Source of the DNA: CAZLYF01 sp964586835
GTDB taxonomy: Bacteria; Bacillota; Clostridia; Christensenellales; Aristaeellaceae
Assembly (NCBI GenBank): GCA_964586835.1
Contig: CAZPIC010000027.1
Coordinates: forward strand, 1 to 31,469
Direction: 5' to 3'
DNA: 31,469 nucleotides
Shown here: piece by piece, positions 7,824 through 14,831 of the stretch
How positions within the stretch are numbered: position 1 is the stretch's first letter
Layout of the letters: every line of letters starts with the position of its first letter
The notes under the pieces: model-generated
The model's database searches: none
What the model saw: the letters and a program-made list of their open reading frames with translations, nothing else
What the model was told of the DNA's origin: nothing
Position numbers and translations under genes: made by a program

Positions 7824-8243
7824 TTGGACAGGGAGGAGATCAAGGAGATCATCCCGCACCGGGAAGTGATGCTGCTCATCGACAGGGTGGAGCTTCAAGA
7901 TGAGGCGCACGCGGTGGGCGTCTGCCATGTGCGCGGCGACGAATGGTTTGTCCGGGGGCACTATCCGGGGGACCCCATCGTCCCAGGCGTTATCCTCTGC
8001 GAGATGATTGCGCAGACCTGCTGCGTGATGGTGATGAAAAAAAACGGGAATGGCACCCCCTATTTTGTGGGTATCCGCCAGGCGAGGTTCCTGAAGAAGG
8101 TGCGGCCTGGGGACAGGATCGTGTTCGACTGCGAGATGCTCAGAAAGCGGCCTCCCCTGTACCTCGTCCGGGGCAGCGGGAGCATCAACGGAGAGGTCTG
8201 CGTGACGGGCGAGTTTTCTTTCGCGCTCGTCGAGGGGCCCTGA
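7824..8243 (+). CDS. fabZ: 3-hydroxyacyl-ACP dehydratase
   Basis: FabZ dehydrates 3-hydroxyacyl-ACP to trans-2-enoyl-ACP. The 139-residue hot-dog protein begins with the typical IIPHREVMLLID segment and has catalytic His46 (GHYPGDPIVPG) and Glu60. The start is a TTG at 7824, six bases after GGAGG (7813-7817). No ATG gives a normal FabZ N terminus. It lies between accB and accC, a common arrangement in Bacillota fab operons. FabZ rather than FabA is indicated by the Glu and the short length, so isomerisation to the cis-3 product is not expected from motifs alone. Confidence 0.94.
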   Translation: MDREEIKEIIPHREVMLLIDRVELQDEAHAVGVCHVRGDEWFVRGHYPGDPIVPGVILCEMIAQTCCVMVMKKNGNGTPYFVGIRQARFLKKVRPGDRIVFDCEMLRKRPPLYLVRGSGSINGEVCVTGEFSFALVEGP

Positions 8244-8260
8244 CGGCGGGGGCGCGGCGC

Positions 8261-9628
8261 ATGTTCTCCAAGATCCTGATCGCCAATCGCGGCGAGATCG
8301 CTGTGCGCATCATCCGCGCCTGCAAAGATATGGGTATTTCCACCGTGGCGGTCTACTCCGAGGCAGACCGGGATACGCTGCCCGTCAGCCTCGCGGAGGA
8401 GAGCATCTGCATCGGTCCTCCCGTCGCGACGGACAGCTACCTCAATATGAACGCCGTGCTCTCAGCTGCCATCCACACAGGCGCCCAGGCCATCCATCCG
8501 GGCTACGGCTTCCTGTCCGAGAGCGCGCGGTTTGCGGAGCTGTGTAGGGACTGCGGTGTTGTGTTCATCGGTCCCTCTCACCAGACGGTCGCAAGCCTGG
8601 GCGACAAGGACAGGGCCAGGCGGATGATGGCGGAAGCGGGACTTCCAGTCGTGCCCGGGTCGGGCCTTCTCCAGGACGCCGGCGAAGCGGAGAGGGCTGC
8701 CGGAGAGATTGGCTGCCCCGTCCTCCTGAAGGCCAGGGCGGGCGGAGGTGGGCGGGGCATCCGCATTGCGGAGAAACCCGGGGATGTGGCTGCTGCTTTC
8801 CCTGCGGCGCGGAGCGAGGCGGCGGCCGCCTTCGGCGACGATGCTCTGTACATGGAGAAGTACCTGCATCCGGTCAGCCACATCGAAATGCAGATCCTGG
8901 GAGATCGTTTCGGAAACGTCGTCTGCCTGGGCGACCGCGAATGCTCCGTCCAGAGGAAAAACCAGAAGCTCCTGGAGGAGAGCCCCTCCCCGAAGCTGTG
9001 CCAGGAGACGCGGGAGAGGATGTCCGGGCAGTGCGTCCACGCTGCCCGGGCCATTGGCTATGAGGGGCTGGGGACGATAGAATTCCTCCTTGACGACTTA
9101 GGGAACTACTATTTCATGGAGATGAACACGCGCCTGCAGGTGGAGCATCCCGTCACGGAGATGGTGACGGGCATCGATCTTGTCAAGTGGCAGCTGCGCG
9201 TAGCAGCGGGAATCCCTCTGGGCTTCTCGGGGGAGGATATCCGCCCCACAGGATGCGCCATGGAGTGCCGTATCGTCGCGGAAAACCCGCAGCAGGGCTT
9301 TCGCCCTAGCAGCGGCAGGGTTTCGCTTCTGCATATCCCCGGCGGCCCCTGGGTCCGCTTTGACACGGCACTTTTCCAGGGGCTGGAAGTGCCCCCCTAT
9401 TACGACTCTCTGGTCGGCAAGCTCATCGTGCACGCCATGACCAGGGAGGAAGCCATCAGGAAGATGCGCGCAGCACTGTGCGAGCTGGTCATCGAGGGCA
9501 TCGACCATAACGCGGACCTGCAGAGTGCGGCCATCTCGGGAGCCGCCTTTCTCAGCGGCAGCTACTATACGGACTACCTGGACAAGGAGATCCTTCGTGT
9601 TGCGCAAAGGGCTCTTCCGGAAGCCTGA
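8261..9628 (+). CDS. accC: Biotin carboxylase subunit of acetyl-CoA carboxylase
   Basis: AccC carboxylates the biotin on AccB using ATP and bicarbonate. The 455-residue protein opens with KILIANRGEIAVRI, has the ATP-grasp glycine loop GGGGRGI (about 160-166), the ECSVQRKNQK segment, and the catalytic EMNTRLQVEHPVTE. Length matches stand-alone bacterial AccC, so it is not a fused pyruvate or propionyl-CoA carboxylase. The ATG at 8261 has only a G-rich, non-canonical ribosome binding region, 17 bases after fabZ. Confidence 0.95.
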   Translation: MFSKILIANRGEIAVRIIRACKDMGISTVAVYSEADRDTLPVSLAEESICIGPPVATDSYLNMNAVLSAAIHTGAQAIHPGYGFLSESARFAELCRDCGVVFIGPSHQTVASLGDKDRARRMMAEAGLPVVPGSGLLQDAGEAERAAGEIGCPVLLKARAGGGGRGIRIAEKPGDVAAAFPAARSEAAAAFGDDALYMEKYLHPVSHIEMQILGDRFGNVVCLGDRECSVQRKNQKLLEESPSPKLCQETRERMSGQCVHAARAIGYEGLGTIEFLLDDLGNYYFMEMNTRLQVEHPVTEMVTGIDLVKWQLRVAAGIPLGFSGEDIRPTGCAMECRIVAENPQQGFRPSSGRVSLLHIPGGPWVRFDTALFQGLEVPPYYDSLVGKLIVHAMTREEAIRKMRAALCELVIEGIDHNADLQSAAISGAAFLSGSYYTDYLDKEILRVAQRALPEA

Positions 9629-10475
9629 GAACAAGCTTGAGATCCTCTCTGAGGCCCCGGGCACGGCGAAGGCCGCGGGAGAAGAGGGATCGTTCTCCGT
9701 TTGCCGGGCCTGCGGAGCTGCTACGCCCGACGGGGAGCTGGCCAGCGCACTCGGCGTCTGTCCGAAGTGTGGCAGGTATGCGCCCCTTGGTGCGAGGGCC
9801 CGCATATCGATGACGGTCGACCCTGGCAGCTTTGAGGAGGCGGACGCGGACCTTGTCTCCCGGGATCTGATCGGCTTTCCGGGCTATACGCAAAAGCTTG
9901 ACGACGCGCGGGTGGCAAGCGGCGAGAAGGAGGCTGTAGTTAGCGGGACAGCCAGGATCAGCGACCACCCCTGCGAGCTGTTTGCCATGGAGCCCCGGTT
10001 CATGATGGGAAGCATGGGAGTCGTCGTGGGGGAGAAGGTAGCGCGCACCTTTGAGCGGGCTACGGAGCGTTCGCTCCCCGTCGTAACCTTCACGGCTTCG
10101 GGTGGCGCCAGGATGCAGGAGGGCACGCTCTCGCTGATGCAGATGGCCCGGACCAGCGCCGCTGTCAGGCGCCACAGCGAAGGGGGCAACCTGTACATCG
10201 TTGTTCTCTGCGATCCTACGGCGGGCGGGGTTATGGCAAGCTTCGCGATGCAGAGCGACATCGCCCTCGCGGAGCCGGGAGCCTTGGTCTGTTTCGCGGG
10301 GCCGCGTGTCATCGAGCAGACGACCCGGCAGAAGCTACCCCCCGGATTTCAGATGGCGGAGTTTCTCCTGGAAAAGGGCTTTGTGGATGCCATCGTCCCC
10401 AGAGAGAAGCAGAGGGAGACCCTCGCGCTGCTCCTGTCCCTGCACGTGGGGGAGGCACGGAATGGAAGCTTTTGA
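9597..10475 (+). CDS. accD: Acetyl-CoA carboxylase carboxyltransferase, beta subunit
   Basis: AccD forms half of the carboxyltransferase that moves the carboxyl group from biotin to acetyl-CoA. The 292-residue protein has the N-terminal zinc ribbon, CRAC and CPKC (Cys36, 39, 55, 58), and the crotonase-fold core with GGARMQEGTLSLMQM and DPTAGGVMASFAM. The GTG at 9597 follows AAGGAG by seven bases and overlaps accC by 32 bases. Other in-frame starts further upstream lie deeper inside accC. Confidence 0.94.
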   Translation: MLRKGLFRKPENKLEILSEAPGTAKAAGEEGSFSVCRACGAATPDGELASALGVCPKCGRYAPLGARARISMTVDPGSFEEADADLVSRDLIGFPGYTQKLDDARVASGEKEAVVSGTARISDHPCELFAMEPRFMMGSMGVVVGEKVARTFERATERSLPVVTFTASGGARMQEGTLSLMQMARTSAAVRRHSEGGNLYIVVLCDPTAGGVMASFAMQSDIALAEPGALVCFAGPRVIEQTTRQKLPPGFQMAEFLLEKGFVDAIVPREKQRETLALLLSLHVGEARNGSF

Positions 10476-11238
10476 CCGCGTCCTGGCGGCCCGCTCCGGA
10501 GAGCGCCCGACAGGGGATGACTTCATCAGGGGCATCTTTACAGACTTCTTTGAACTGCGGGGCGACCGCAGGTTTTCAGACGACAGGGCTATCGTGGCCG
10601 GCATCGCGCGCCTCGGAAGGATGCCCGTAACGGTGCTGGCCATCGACAAGGGTCACGGGACCGCGGAGAGGATCGCGCGCAACTTCGGAAGTGCCCAGCC
10701 GGAGGGCTACCGAAAGGCGCTTCGGCAGTTCCTTCTGGCTGAGAAGTTCGCCCGCCCCATCGTCTCCTTTGTCGATACTGCGGGCGCCGCCTGCGGGCTG
10801 GGTGCGGAGGAGAGGGGACAGGGGCAGGCGATTGCAGAAAACCTGTTTACTTTGGTAGGAGTGTCCGTGCCCGTCTTGTCCGTAATCACCGGGGAAGGAG
10901 GCAGCGGCGGTGCTCTCGCGCTGGCCCTCGCCGACCGCATATGGATGCTGGAGAACGCCGTATACTCCGTGATCTCGCCGGAAGGCTGCGCCAGCATCCT
11001 GTGGAAAGACCCATCAAGGACGAGGGAGGCAGCGGCGCACCTCAGGCTCACCGCGCAGGACCTGCTCGACCTGGGCGTGGTGGACCGGGTGGTTCCGGAG
11101 GAAGGCGGGCGTGAGGCGCTCTTTGCGCGGCTCAGGGATGGGCTGCATGACGAGGCGGGGATGCTGGCCGCCATGCCCGCGGATGAACTGAGGAAAGGCC
11201 GCTACAGACGCCTGAGAGAACTGGGAGGGGTTCTATGA
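10462..11238 (+). CDS. accA: Acetyl-CoA carboxylase carboxyltransferase, alpha subunit
   Basis: AccA partners AccD. The 258-residue protein has RGDRRFSDDRAIVAG, NFGSAQPEGYRKALR, the oxyanion segment EERGQGQAI and GEGGSGGALA. It is shorter than the E. coli protein (about 320) because it lacks the long N-terminal helical part; a short form is common in Clostridia. The usual DTPGAYPG motif reads DTAGAACG. The ATG at 10462 follows GGGGGAGG by seven bases and overlaps accD by 14 bases. Confidence 0.94.
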   Translation: MEAFDRVLAARSGERPTGDDFIRGIFTDFFELRGDRRFSDDRAIVAGIARLGRMPVTVLAIDKGHGTAERIARNFGSAQPEGYRKALRQFLLAEKFARPIVSFVDTAGAACGLGAEERGQGQAIAENLFTLVGVSVPVLSVITGEGGSGGALALALADRIWMLENAVYSVISPEGCASILWKDPSRTREAAAHLRLTAQDLLDLGVVDRVVPEEGGREALFARLRDGLHDEAGMLAAMPADELRKGRYRRLRELGGVL

Positions 11239-12053
11239 TCGCCATCATCGCCGACAGCACGGCCAGCATTCCCTGCCGGGAGGCGCTGGATCTGGGCGTC
11301 CTGATCGCCCCGATCTCCTGCATGGGCCCCGGACAGAGCTTTCAGGAGGGCTGCCTGGAGGCAAACGGAGCTTTTAGCGGCGTGGACTTGGCTTCCCGCA
11401 ACGGGTGGACCACCTCGCATACTTCCGTCACGCAGTTCTCCGAGATGTTCAGGGAGCTGACACGGGAGGGCCACGAGGTGCTGTGCCTGGTGATCTCCTC
11501 CAGGCTCAGCGGAACCTATTCCAGCGCCTTGTCCGCAGCACGGGAGACCGCTCCGGACAGGATAGCGGTCGTCGACTCCCTGGTGACCGCCGGAGGGCTC
11601 AAGCTCCTTGCCGGGGTGGCCAGCGGCATGCGAAAAAGCGGCGCCACCCTCGGGGAAATGGCGCAGGCCCTGGCGGAAAAGCGGAGCCAGGTCGGGGTGG
11701 CCTTCTCGGTAGATGACATGGCCTCGCTGCGCAGCAGCGGGAGGCTTGGAGCTGTCCGTCAGTCGGTAGGCACCGTGCTCAACGTGAGGCCGGTTCTAAC
11801 CCTCGAGGCGGGCGCCATCGTCTCCCGCGGCGCTTCGAGGGGACGGGGCCAGACCCTCCGCGCACTGGTTTCCCTGATCCCTGCGGAGGCTCGCGCCGTC
11901 ATCGTCCACCACGGAGGGGCGAGCGGCCCGGAACCCCTGCTGAACCTGCTCAGGCAGAGCCATCCCGGAGCCGAGGTCTACGCCTGCGGTGTGAGCTTCA
12001 GCCTGCGGATCCACCTGGGCGCCGGCATCATCGGCGCGGCCTGGATAACCTGA
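11235..12053 (+). CDS. DegV family protein (FakB-like), last gene of the fatty acid operon
   Basis: The 272-residue protein has the DegV ADST motif at the start, TTSHTS in place of the usual TSQPS, ISSRLSGTYSSA, LRSSGRLG and NVRPVL. It ends with RIHLGAGIIGAAWI, keeping a His at the place that contacts the fatty acid carboxylate in FakB but losing the usual Gly-Pro. It overlaps accA by ATGA, so it is translated as part of the operon. It is clearly divergent from the DegV at 212, so the two are old paralogs rather than a recent duplication. A different bound lipid is likely but unproven. Confidence 0.87.
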   Translation: MIAIIADSTASIPCREALDLGVLIAPISCMGPGQSFQEGCLEANGAFSGVDLASRNGWTTSHTSVTQFSEMFRELTREGHEVLCLVISSRLSGTYSSALSAARETAPDRIAVVDSLVTAGGLKLLAGVASGMRKSGATLGEMAQALAEKRSQVGVAFSVDDMASLRSSGRLGAVRQSVGTVLNVRPVLTLEAGAIVSRGASRGRGQTLRALVSLIPAEARAVIVHHGGASGPEPLLNLLRQSHPGAEVYACGVSFSLRIHLGAGIIGAAWIT

Positions 12054-12068
12054 GCTCCTGCAGCTCGC

Positions 12069-13424
12069 CTAAAGGTGGAGGACGATAGAAGCGATCCGGA
12101 AATAGATCAGCAGGGAAATGGCATCCACGATCGTCGTGATGAGGGGGCTTGCCATGACCGCAGGGTCAAAGCCCACTTTGCTGGCAAAGAGGGGCAGGGT
12201 GCAGCCCACCAGCTTGGCGGTAAAGACAGTCAGCACCAGCGTGGCGCTGACAACGAACGCCACCTCCAACGGCAGGCGGTCGACCACCAGAACCCGGACA
12301 AAGTTGAGGGCTGCGAGGGTCACGCCGCTCAGGGCTGCGACGCGGGCCTCCTTCCAGATGACGCGGGGGAGGTCGACGAGCCGAATCTCGCCCAGAGCCA
12401 TTCCCCGGATGATCGTTACAGAGGACTGGCTGCCCGAGTTGCCCCCCGTGTCCATGAGCATGGGGATGAAGGCGGTCAGAAAGAGCTGCGTGGCGAGCGC
12501 AGCCTCAAAACGCATGATGATCATGCCGGTGAAGGTGGCCGATATCATCAGGAACAGGAGCCAGGGGATGCGGTTTTTCCAGATCCGTATGACGCTTGTC
12601 CTTAGATAGGGGTCCTCGCTGGGCAAGATTGCCGCCATCTTTTCGATGTCCTCAGTGGCCTCGCTCTCAATGACCTCAATGGCGTCATCCACTGTGACGA
12701 TGCCGACAAGCCGCTCTTCCCCGTCGACAACGGGCATGGACAGGAAGCCGTATCTTCTGAACTTCTGTGCGACGCTCTCCTTGTCTTCGAGGGTGTGGAG
12801 CGAGATGACATTCTTCAGCATGATATCCCGCAGCAGGGCGTCCTGCCTGGCCAGGATGAGGGTGCGGATGGAGATCGCCCCGATCAGCCTGCGCGACTCG
12901 TCAACCACATAGCAGGTGTTGATGGTTTCCTTGTCAAGGCCTGTGCGGCGGATATTTTCGATGGCGTCCCCGGCTGTCCTGTCGGGGCGGAGGTCGACGA
13001 ACTCGGTGGTCATGATGCTTCCCGCGCTGTCCTCAGGATACTGAAGAAGCTCATTGATCAGGGCACGGGTTTCGGGGTCGGACTGGTGCAGGACGCGTTT
13101 AACGACGTTCGCGGGCAGCTCCTCGATGATATCGACGGTGTCGTCCATATAGAGCTCGTCCAGAACAGCTTTGAGCTCGCTGTCTGAAAAGCCCCGTATC
13201 AGGAGTTCCTGCTCGTCCGGATCCATTTCCACAAAGACTTCTGCCGCCTTATCCTTTGGGATCAGGCGAAATAAAAGCGACAGCCTCTCTTTGGGCATGT
13301 CCTGCAAAAGCAGAGCAATGTCCGCTGGGTTCATCGTATCCAGGATGTCCCGCAACGTCTTGTATTTTTTTTCGTGCGCCAACGTGGCGATTGCATCGGC
13401 GAGCGTTGTTTCCATTTCCGGCAT
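12069..13424 (-). CDS. mgtE: Magnesium transporter MgtE
   Basis: A 451-residue MgtE with the expected order: an N-terminal superhelical domain (about 1-130), two CBS domains (about 130-255), then about five transmembrane helices. The pore region has PMLMDTGGNSGSQ, and DPAVMASPLITTIVDA follows in the last helices. In the family the cytosolic N and CBS domains bind Mg2+ and close the pore when Mg2+ is high. The ATG at 13424 follows AAAGGGAGG by seven bases; a second ATG four codons in is less well placed. It converges on the fatty acid operon with only 15 bp between stops. Its 5' leader is long and structured. Confidence 0.95.
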   Translation of the reverse strand: MPEMETTLADAIATLAHEKKYKTLRDILDTMNPADIALLLQDMPKERLSLLFRLIPKDKAAEVFVEMDPDEQELLIRGFSDSELKAVLDELYMDDTVDIIEELPANVVKRVLHQSDPETRALINELLQYPEDSAGSIMTTEFVDLRPDRTAGDAIENIRRTGLDKETINTCYVVDESRRLIGAISIRTLILARQDALLRDIMLKNVISLHTLEDKESVAQKFRRYGFLSMPVVDGEERLVGIVTVDDAIEVIESEATEDIEKMAAILPSEDPYLRTSVIRIWKNRIPWLLFLMISATFTGMIIMRFEAALATQLFLTAFIPMLMDTGGNSGSQSSVTIIRGMALGEIRLVDLPRVIWKEARVAALSGVTLAALNFVRVLVVDRLPLEVAFVVSATLVLTVFTAKLVGCTLPLFASKVGFDPAVMASPLITTIVDAISLLIYFRIASIVLHL

Positions 13425-13482
13425 GAAAGTGCCTCCCTTTTAGCATTCAAAGGAAAGCAGGGCACAGCGCCGGACCGAAAGG

Positions 13483-13569
13483 CTACCGCATGGCAAAAAC
13501 GGACGCGGCCGCTTTCGCAGGCAGTCGGCCTCGGCCGGGGGCTAAATCGCCGCTGCTGTCCGCGTCCAT
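13483..13569 (-). CDS. Upstream leader peptide ORF of mgtE (28 codons)
   Basis: On the - strand an ATG at 13569 lies seven bases after a strong TAGGAGG (13577-13583) and opens a 28-codon frame ending in TAG at 13483, about 60 bases before mgtE. The peptide is acidic at the start (MDADSSGD), then has Pro, Gly and Arg residues (LAPGRGRLPAK). The start codon and first codons pair with the last third of the frame in a terminator-like stem. The layout recalls E. coli MgtL, also acidic then basic, but no homology is claimed. The ribosome binding site is better than that of many genes here. Coding status is inferred. Confidence 0.5.
   Translation of the reverse strand: MDADSSGDLAPGRGRLPAKAAASVFAMR
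13495..13569 (-). terminator. Terminator-like attenuator stem in the mgtE leader
   Basis: On the - strand ATGGACGCGG (13569-13560) pairs with CCGCGTCCGT (13508-13499), eight GC-rich Watson-Crick pairs plus A-U and G-U pairs at the foot. A T-run at 13499-13495 follows at once. The roughly 50-base interior can fold further, including CGGCC/GGCCG. Because the left arm contains the leader-ORF start codon, a ribosome starting there would open the stem. This fits a transcription attenuator controlled by leader translation. Confidence 0.5.
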
Positions 13570-13623
13570 GGTGCCACCTCCTACGCGATCTTTGGATCTA
13601 CCTTGGGGTCTAGCCCGGAGAGG

Positions 13624-13659
13624 AGCCCGCAGGGGCTGCCGGGAAGCGCGAGTCCCGGC
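13624..13659 (-). promoter_or_regulatory. Two adjacent hairpins in the mgtE leader
   Basis: Two perfect stems lie side by side between the mgtE promoter region and the leader ORF. AGCCC (13624-13628) pairs with GGGCT (13633-13637), and GCCGGGA (13638-13644) pairs with TCCCGGC (13653-13659). A third overlapping GGCC-AAA-GGCC stem lies at 13657-13667. Together with the attenuator they give a leader of about 280 nt. I could not match it to the M-box or another known riboswitch. Confidence 0.45.
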
Positions 13660-13692
13660 CAAAGGCCTCTGAACCGGTCACGCCCTTCTGCC

Positions 13693-13735
13693 TGCACTCT
13701 GTGTCAGATTTTTACACGCAGGGTGCAATGGTCAA
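13693..13735 (-). promoter_or_regulatory. Probable mgtE promoter with overlapping palindrome
   Basis: On the - strand TTGACC (13735-13730) is followed 15 bp later by TAAAAA (13714-13709), a plausible but imperfect sigma-A promoter. The interval TGCACTCTGTGT (13693-13704) and ACGCAGGGTGCA (13716-13727) forms an imperfect inverted repeat across the -10 region. That could be a repressor site. The exact -10 box is uncertain. Confidence 0.35.
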
Positions 13736-13779
13736 AAAAGGACGTTCAATACTGTTTTATATGCCACTGACGGCTGTTT

Positions 13780-13831
13780 GTCAACCAACAGGGTCATGGG
13801 TTTATTGTCGCAGGAGCCATTGTTTGTTGAC
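13780..13831 (+). promoter_or_regulatory. Inverted repeat overlapping the ferredoxin promoter
   Basis: GTCAACCAACA (13780-13790) and TGTTTGTTGAC (13821-13831) are inverted copies matching at 10 of 11 positions, with arm centres about 41 bp apart. The right arm covers most of the ferredoxin -35 box. Spacing near four helical turns would suit looping by a regulator, but nothing identifies one. Confidence 0.3.
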
Positions 13832-13848
13832 GTCCGATGAGATATACT
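13820..13848 (+). promoter_or_regulatory. Sigma-A promoter of the ferredoxin gene
   Basis: TTGTTT (13820-13825) and TATACT (13843-13848) are separated by 17 bp. Transcription would start near 13855, giving a leader of about 65 nt before the ATG at 13919. Confidence 0.6.
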
Positions 13849-13918
13849 CATGATGGCCTGCCGCCTGAGTGTCTGGCGCGCCGGCGACGCCTGAATAATC
13901 ATTGTAAGGAGAGTGCCC

Positions 13919-14104
13919 ATGAAAGTCGTTGTCGATCAAAGCGCCTGTATCGGGTGCGCACTGTGCGAGGATGTTTGCCCGGAAGTGTTCAGAATGAACG
14001 ATGATAACCTGGCTGAAGTGCATACCCAGCCCTCCGAGGTGACCGACTCCCTTCAGGAGGCTGTGGACGGCTGCCCCGTCGGCGCGATCACGATCGAGGA
14101 GTAA
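13919..14104 (+). CDS. Monocluster [4Fe-4S] ferredoxin
   Basis: A 61-residue acidic electron carrier. The N-terminal CIGCALCEDVCP and the later DGCPVGAI give the C-x2-C-x2-C plus distant CP pattern of single-cluster ferredoxins such as that of Thermotoga maritima. The fourth Cys of the first motif usually forms a disulfide with a Cys in the middle of the chain; that partner is absent here. The ATG at 13919 follows AAGGAG by seven bases, and a GTG at 13913 overlaps that site. It stands alone between a promoter and a terminator, so it is a general electron carrier. It could serve the TrxR-like protein at 21422, though nothing in the layout links them. Confidence 0.92.
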   Translation: MKVVVDQSACIGCALCEDVCPEVFRMNDDNLAEVHTQPSEVTDSLQEAVDGCPVGAITIEE

Positions 14105-14170
14105 TGTGAACGGGACGCGGTGAAAGCTGCGCATATGGCTGCGCCTCCTCCGTGGGCGCAGGGACAGCAA

Positions 14171-14198
14171 CGGCTCCCTTCGAAGGGAGCCGGCTTTT
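14171..14198 (+). terminator. Intrinsic terminator after the ferredoxin gene
   Basis: CGGCTCCCTT (14171-14180) and AAGGGAGCCG (14183-14192) form a GC-rich stem with a UUCG-type loop, followed by CTTTTT. It ends ferredoxin transcription just before the stop of the convergent membrane protein gene. There is no T-run on the other side, so it is not clearly bidirectional. Confidence 0.88.
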
Positions 14199-14668
14199 TA
14201 TGTCTGCGCTTTCCTCCAGCGGACGATGGCCTTGTCATGGGAGTCAAGCTGCAGGAAATCCCCGGCCTTCCAACTGGGAAGGGGCAGATTGGCATCATAG
14301 TATAACAGCCTCTCGTCCCCCTCCGAGCCTGTTCTTTCAACGCGGACAGAAACAGGGATAAAGCGTACGCCATCGCGCTCGACAGGGTGCTCGCCAAAGC
14401 GAAGAAAGCTTCCCTCCGTGCTACGCGTCCTTCCCCCAAGCGCGTAGGAGAGATGCTTTTTGTAGGCCGTCACAGGTGCAATCAGTACACCGTGGCAGAA
14501 CAGGGTGATGAAGCCCGCCAGGATGAACAGAGCGATGGTCAGCCCTTTTTCCCTGTGAAGGAAAGAGAGGACAACGCCTGCCAACAGGGCGCCAACCGGC
14601 AGAAGACAAAGTGCCGTCCGTTTCCTTTCCTGTGCGCTCACGAAACGAAGATCCTCTTGCTGATACAC
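14198..14668 (-). CDS. Small membrane protein of unknown function
   Basis: I do not recognise this 156-residue protein. After about 15 charged residues come two hydrophobic segments (about 17-36 and 40-65) separated by a short charged turn. A soluble C-terminal part of about 90 residues follows, rich in strands (RFIPVSVRVERTG, RLLYYDANLPLPSWKAGD). The layout is two transmembrane helices with the soluble domain on the cytoplasmic side. The start is a GTG at 14668, seven bases after AAGGGAGG. It has its own promoter at 14698-14726, divergent from the helicase. Confidence 0.75.
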   Translation of the reverse strand: MYQQEDLRFVSAQERKRTALCLLPVGALLAGVVLSFLHREKGLTIALFILAGFITLFCHGVLIAPVTAYKKHLSYALGGRTRSTEGSFLRFGEHPVERDGVRFIPVSVRVERTGSEGDERLLYYDANLPLPSWKAGDFLQLDSHDKAIVRWRKAQT

Positions 14669-14697
14669 GGCAGAGCCTCCCTTGTTTTTCGCTTTCC

Positions 14698-14726
14698 ATC
14701 TTACCGCCAAAGGGCGGGGAAGTAAA
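14698..14726 (-). promoter_or_regulatory. Promoter of the small membrane protein gene
   Basis: On the - strand TTTACT (14726-14721) and TAAGAT (14703-14698) are 17 bp apart. The spacer contains a small palindrome, CCGCC-AAAG-GGCGG (14704-14717). The promoter is back to back with that of the helicase. Confidence 0.5.
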
Positions 14727-14733
14727 CGCGTGG

Positions 14734-14762
14734 TTGACAGCCCACAGGACGCATGGGATAAT
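14734..14762 (+). promoter_or_regulatory. Sigma-A promoter of the DEAD-box helicase gene
   Basis: TTGACA (14734-14739) and GATAAT (14757-14762) are 17 bp apart, giving a leader of about 60-70 nt. The -35 boxes of this promoter and the divergent one are only 7 bp apart. Confidence 0.75.
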
Positions 14763-14831
14763 TTGTTCGCGTCCGGCGCCCGGGACTGTGCCGCGGAATG
14801 GCTCAAACCGCCCCGGCGCGGAAATGGAGAA

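Noticed and set aside
12052..12066. GAGCT-CCTGC-AGCTC as a terminator of the fatty acid operon
   Set aside because: Only a 5-bp stem with no T-run, so it is too weak to call.
13560..13585. T-box-like GGTGGCACC in the mgtE leader
   Set aside because: It resembles part of the T-box antiterminator, but no specifier stem or other T-box motifs are present. It reads better as the ribosome binding site and spacer of the leader ORF.
13425..13740. M-box (ykoK) magnesium riboswitch in the mgtE leader
   Set aside because: The conserved M-box blocks that I know could not be found in the - strand leader. A covariance model search would settle it.
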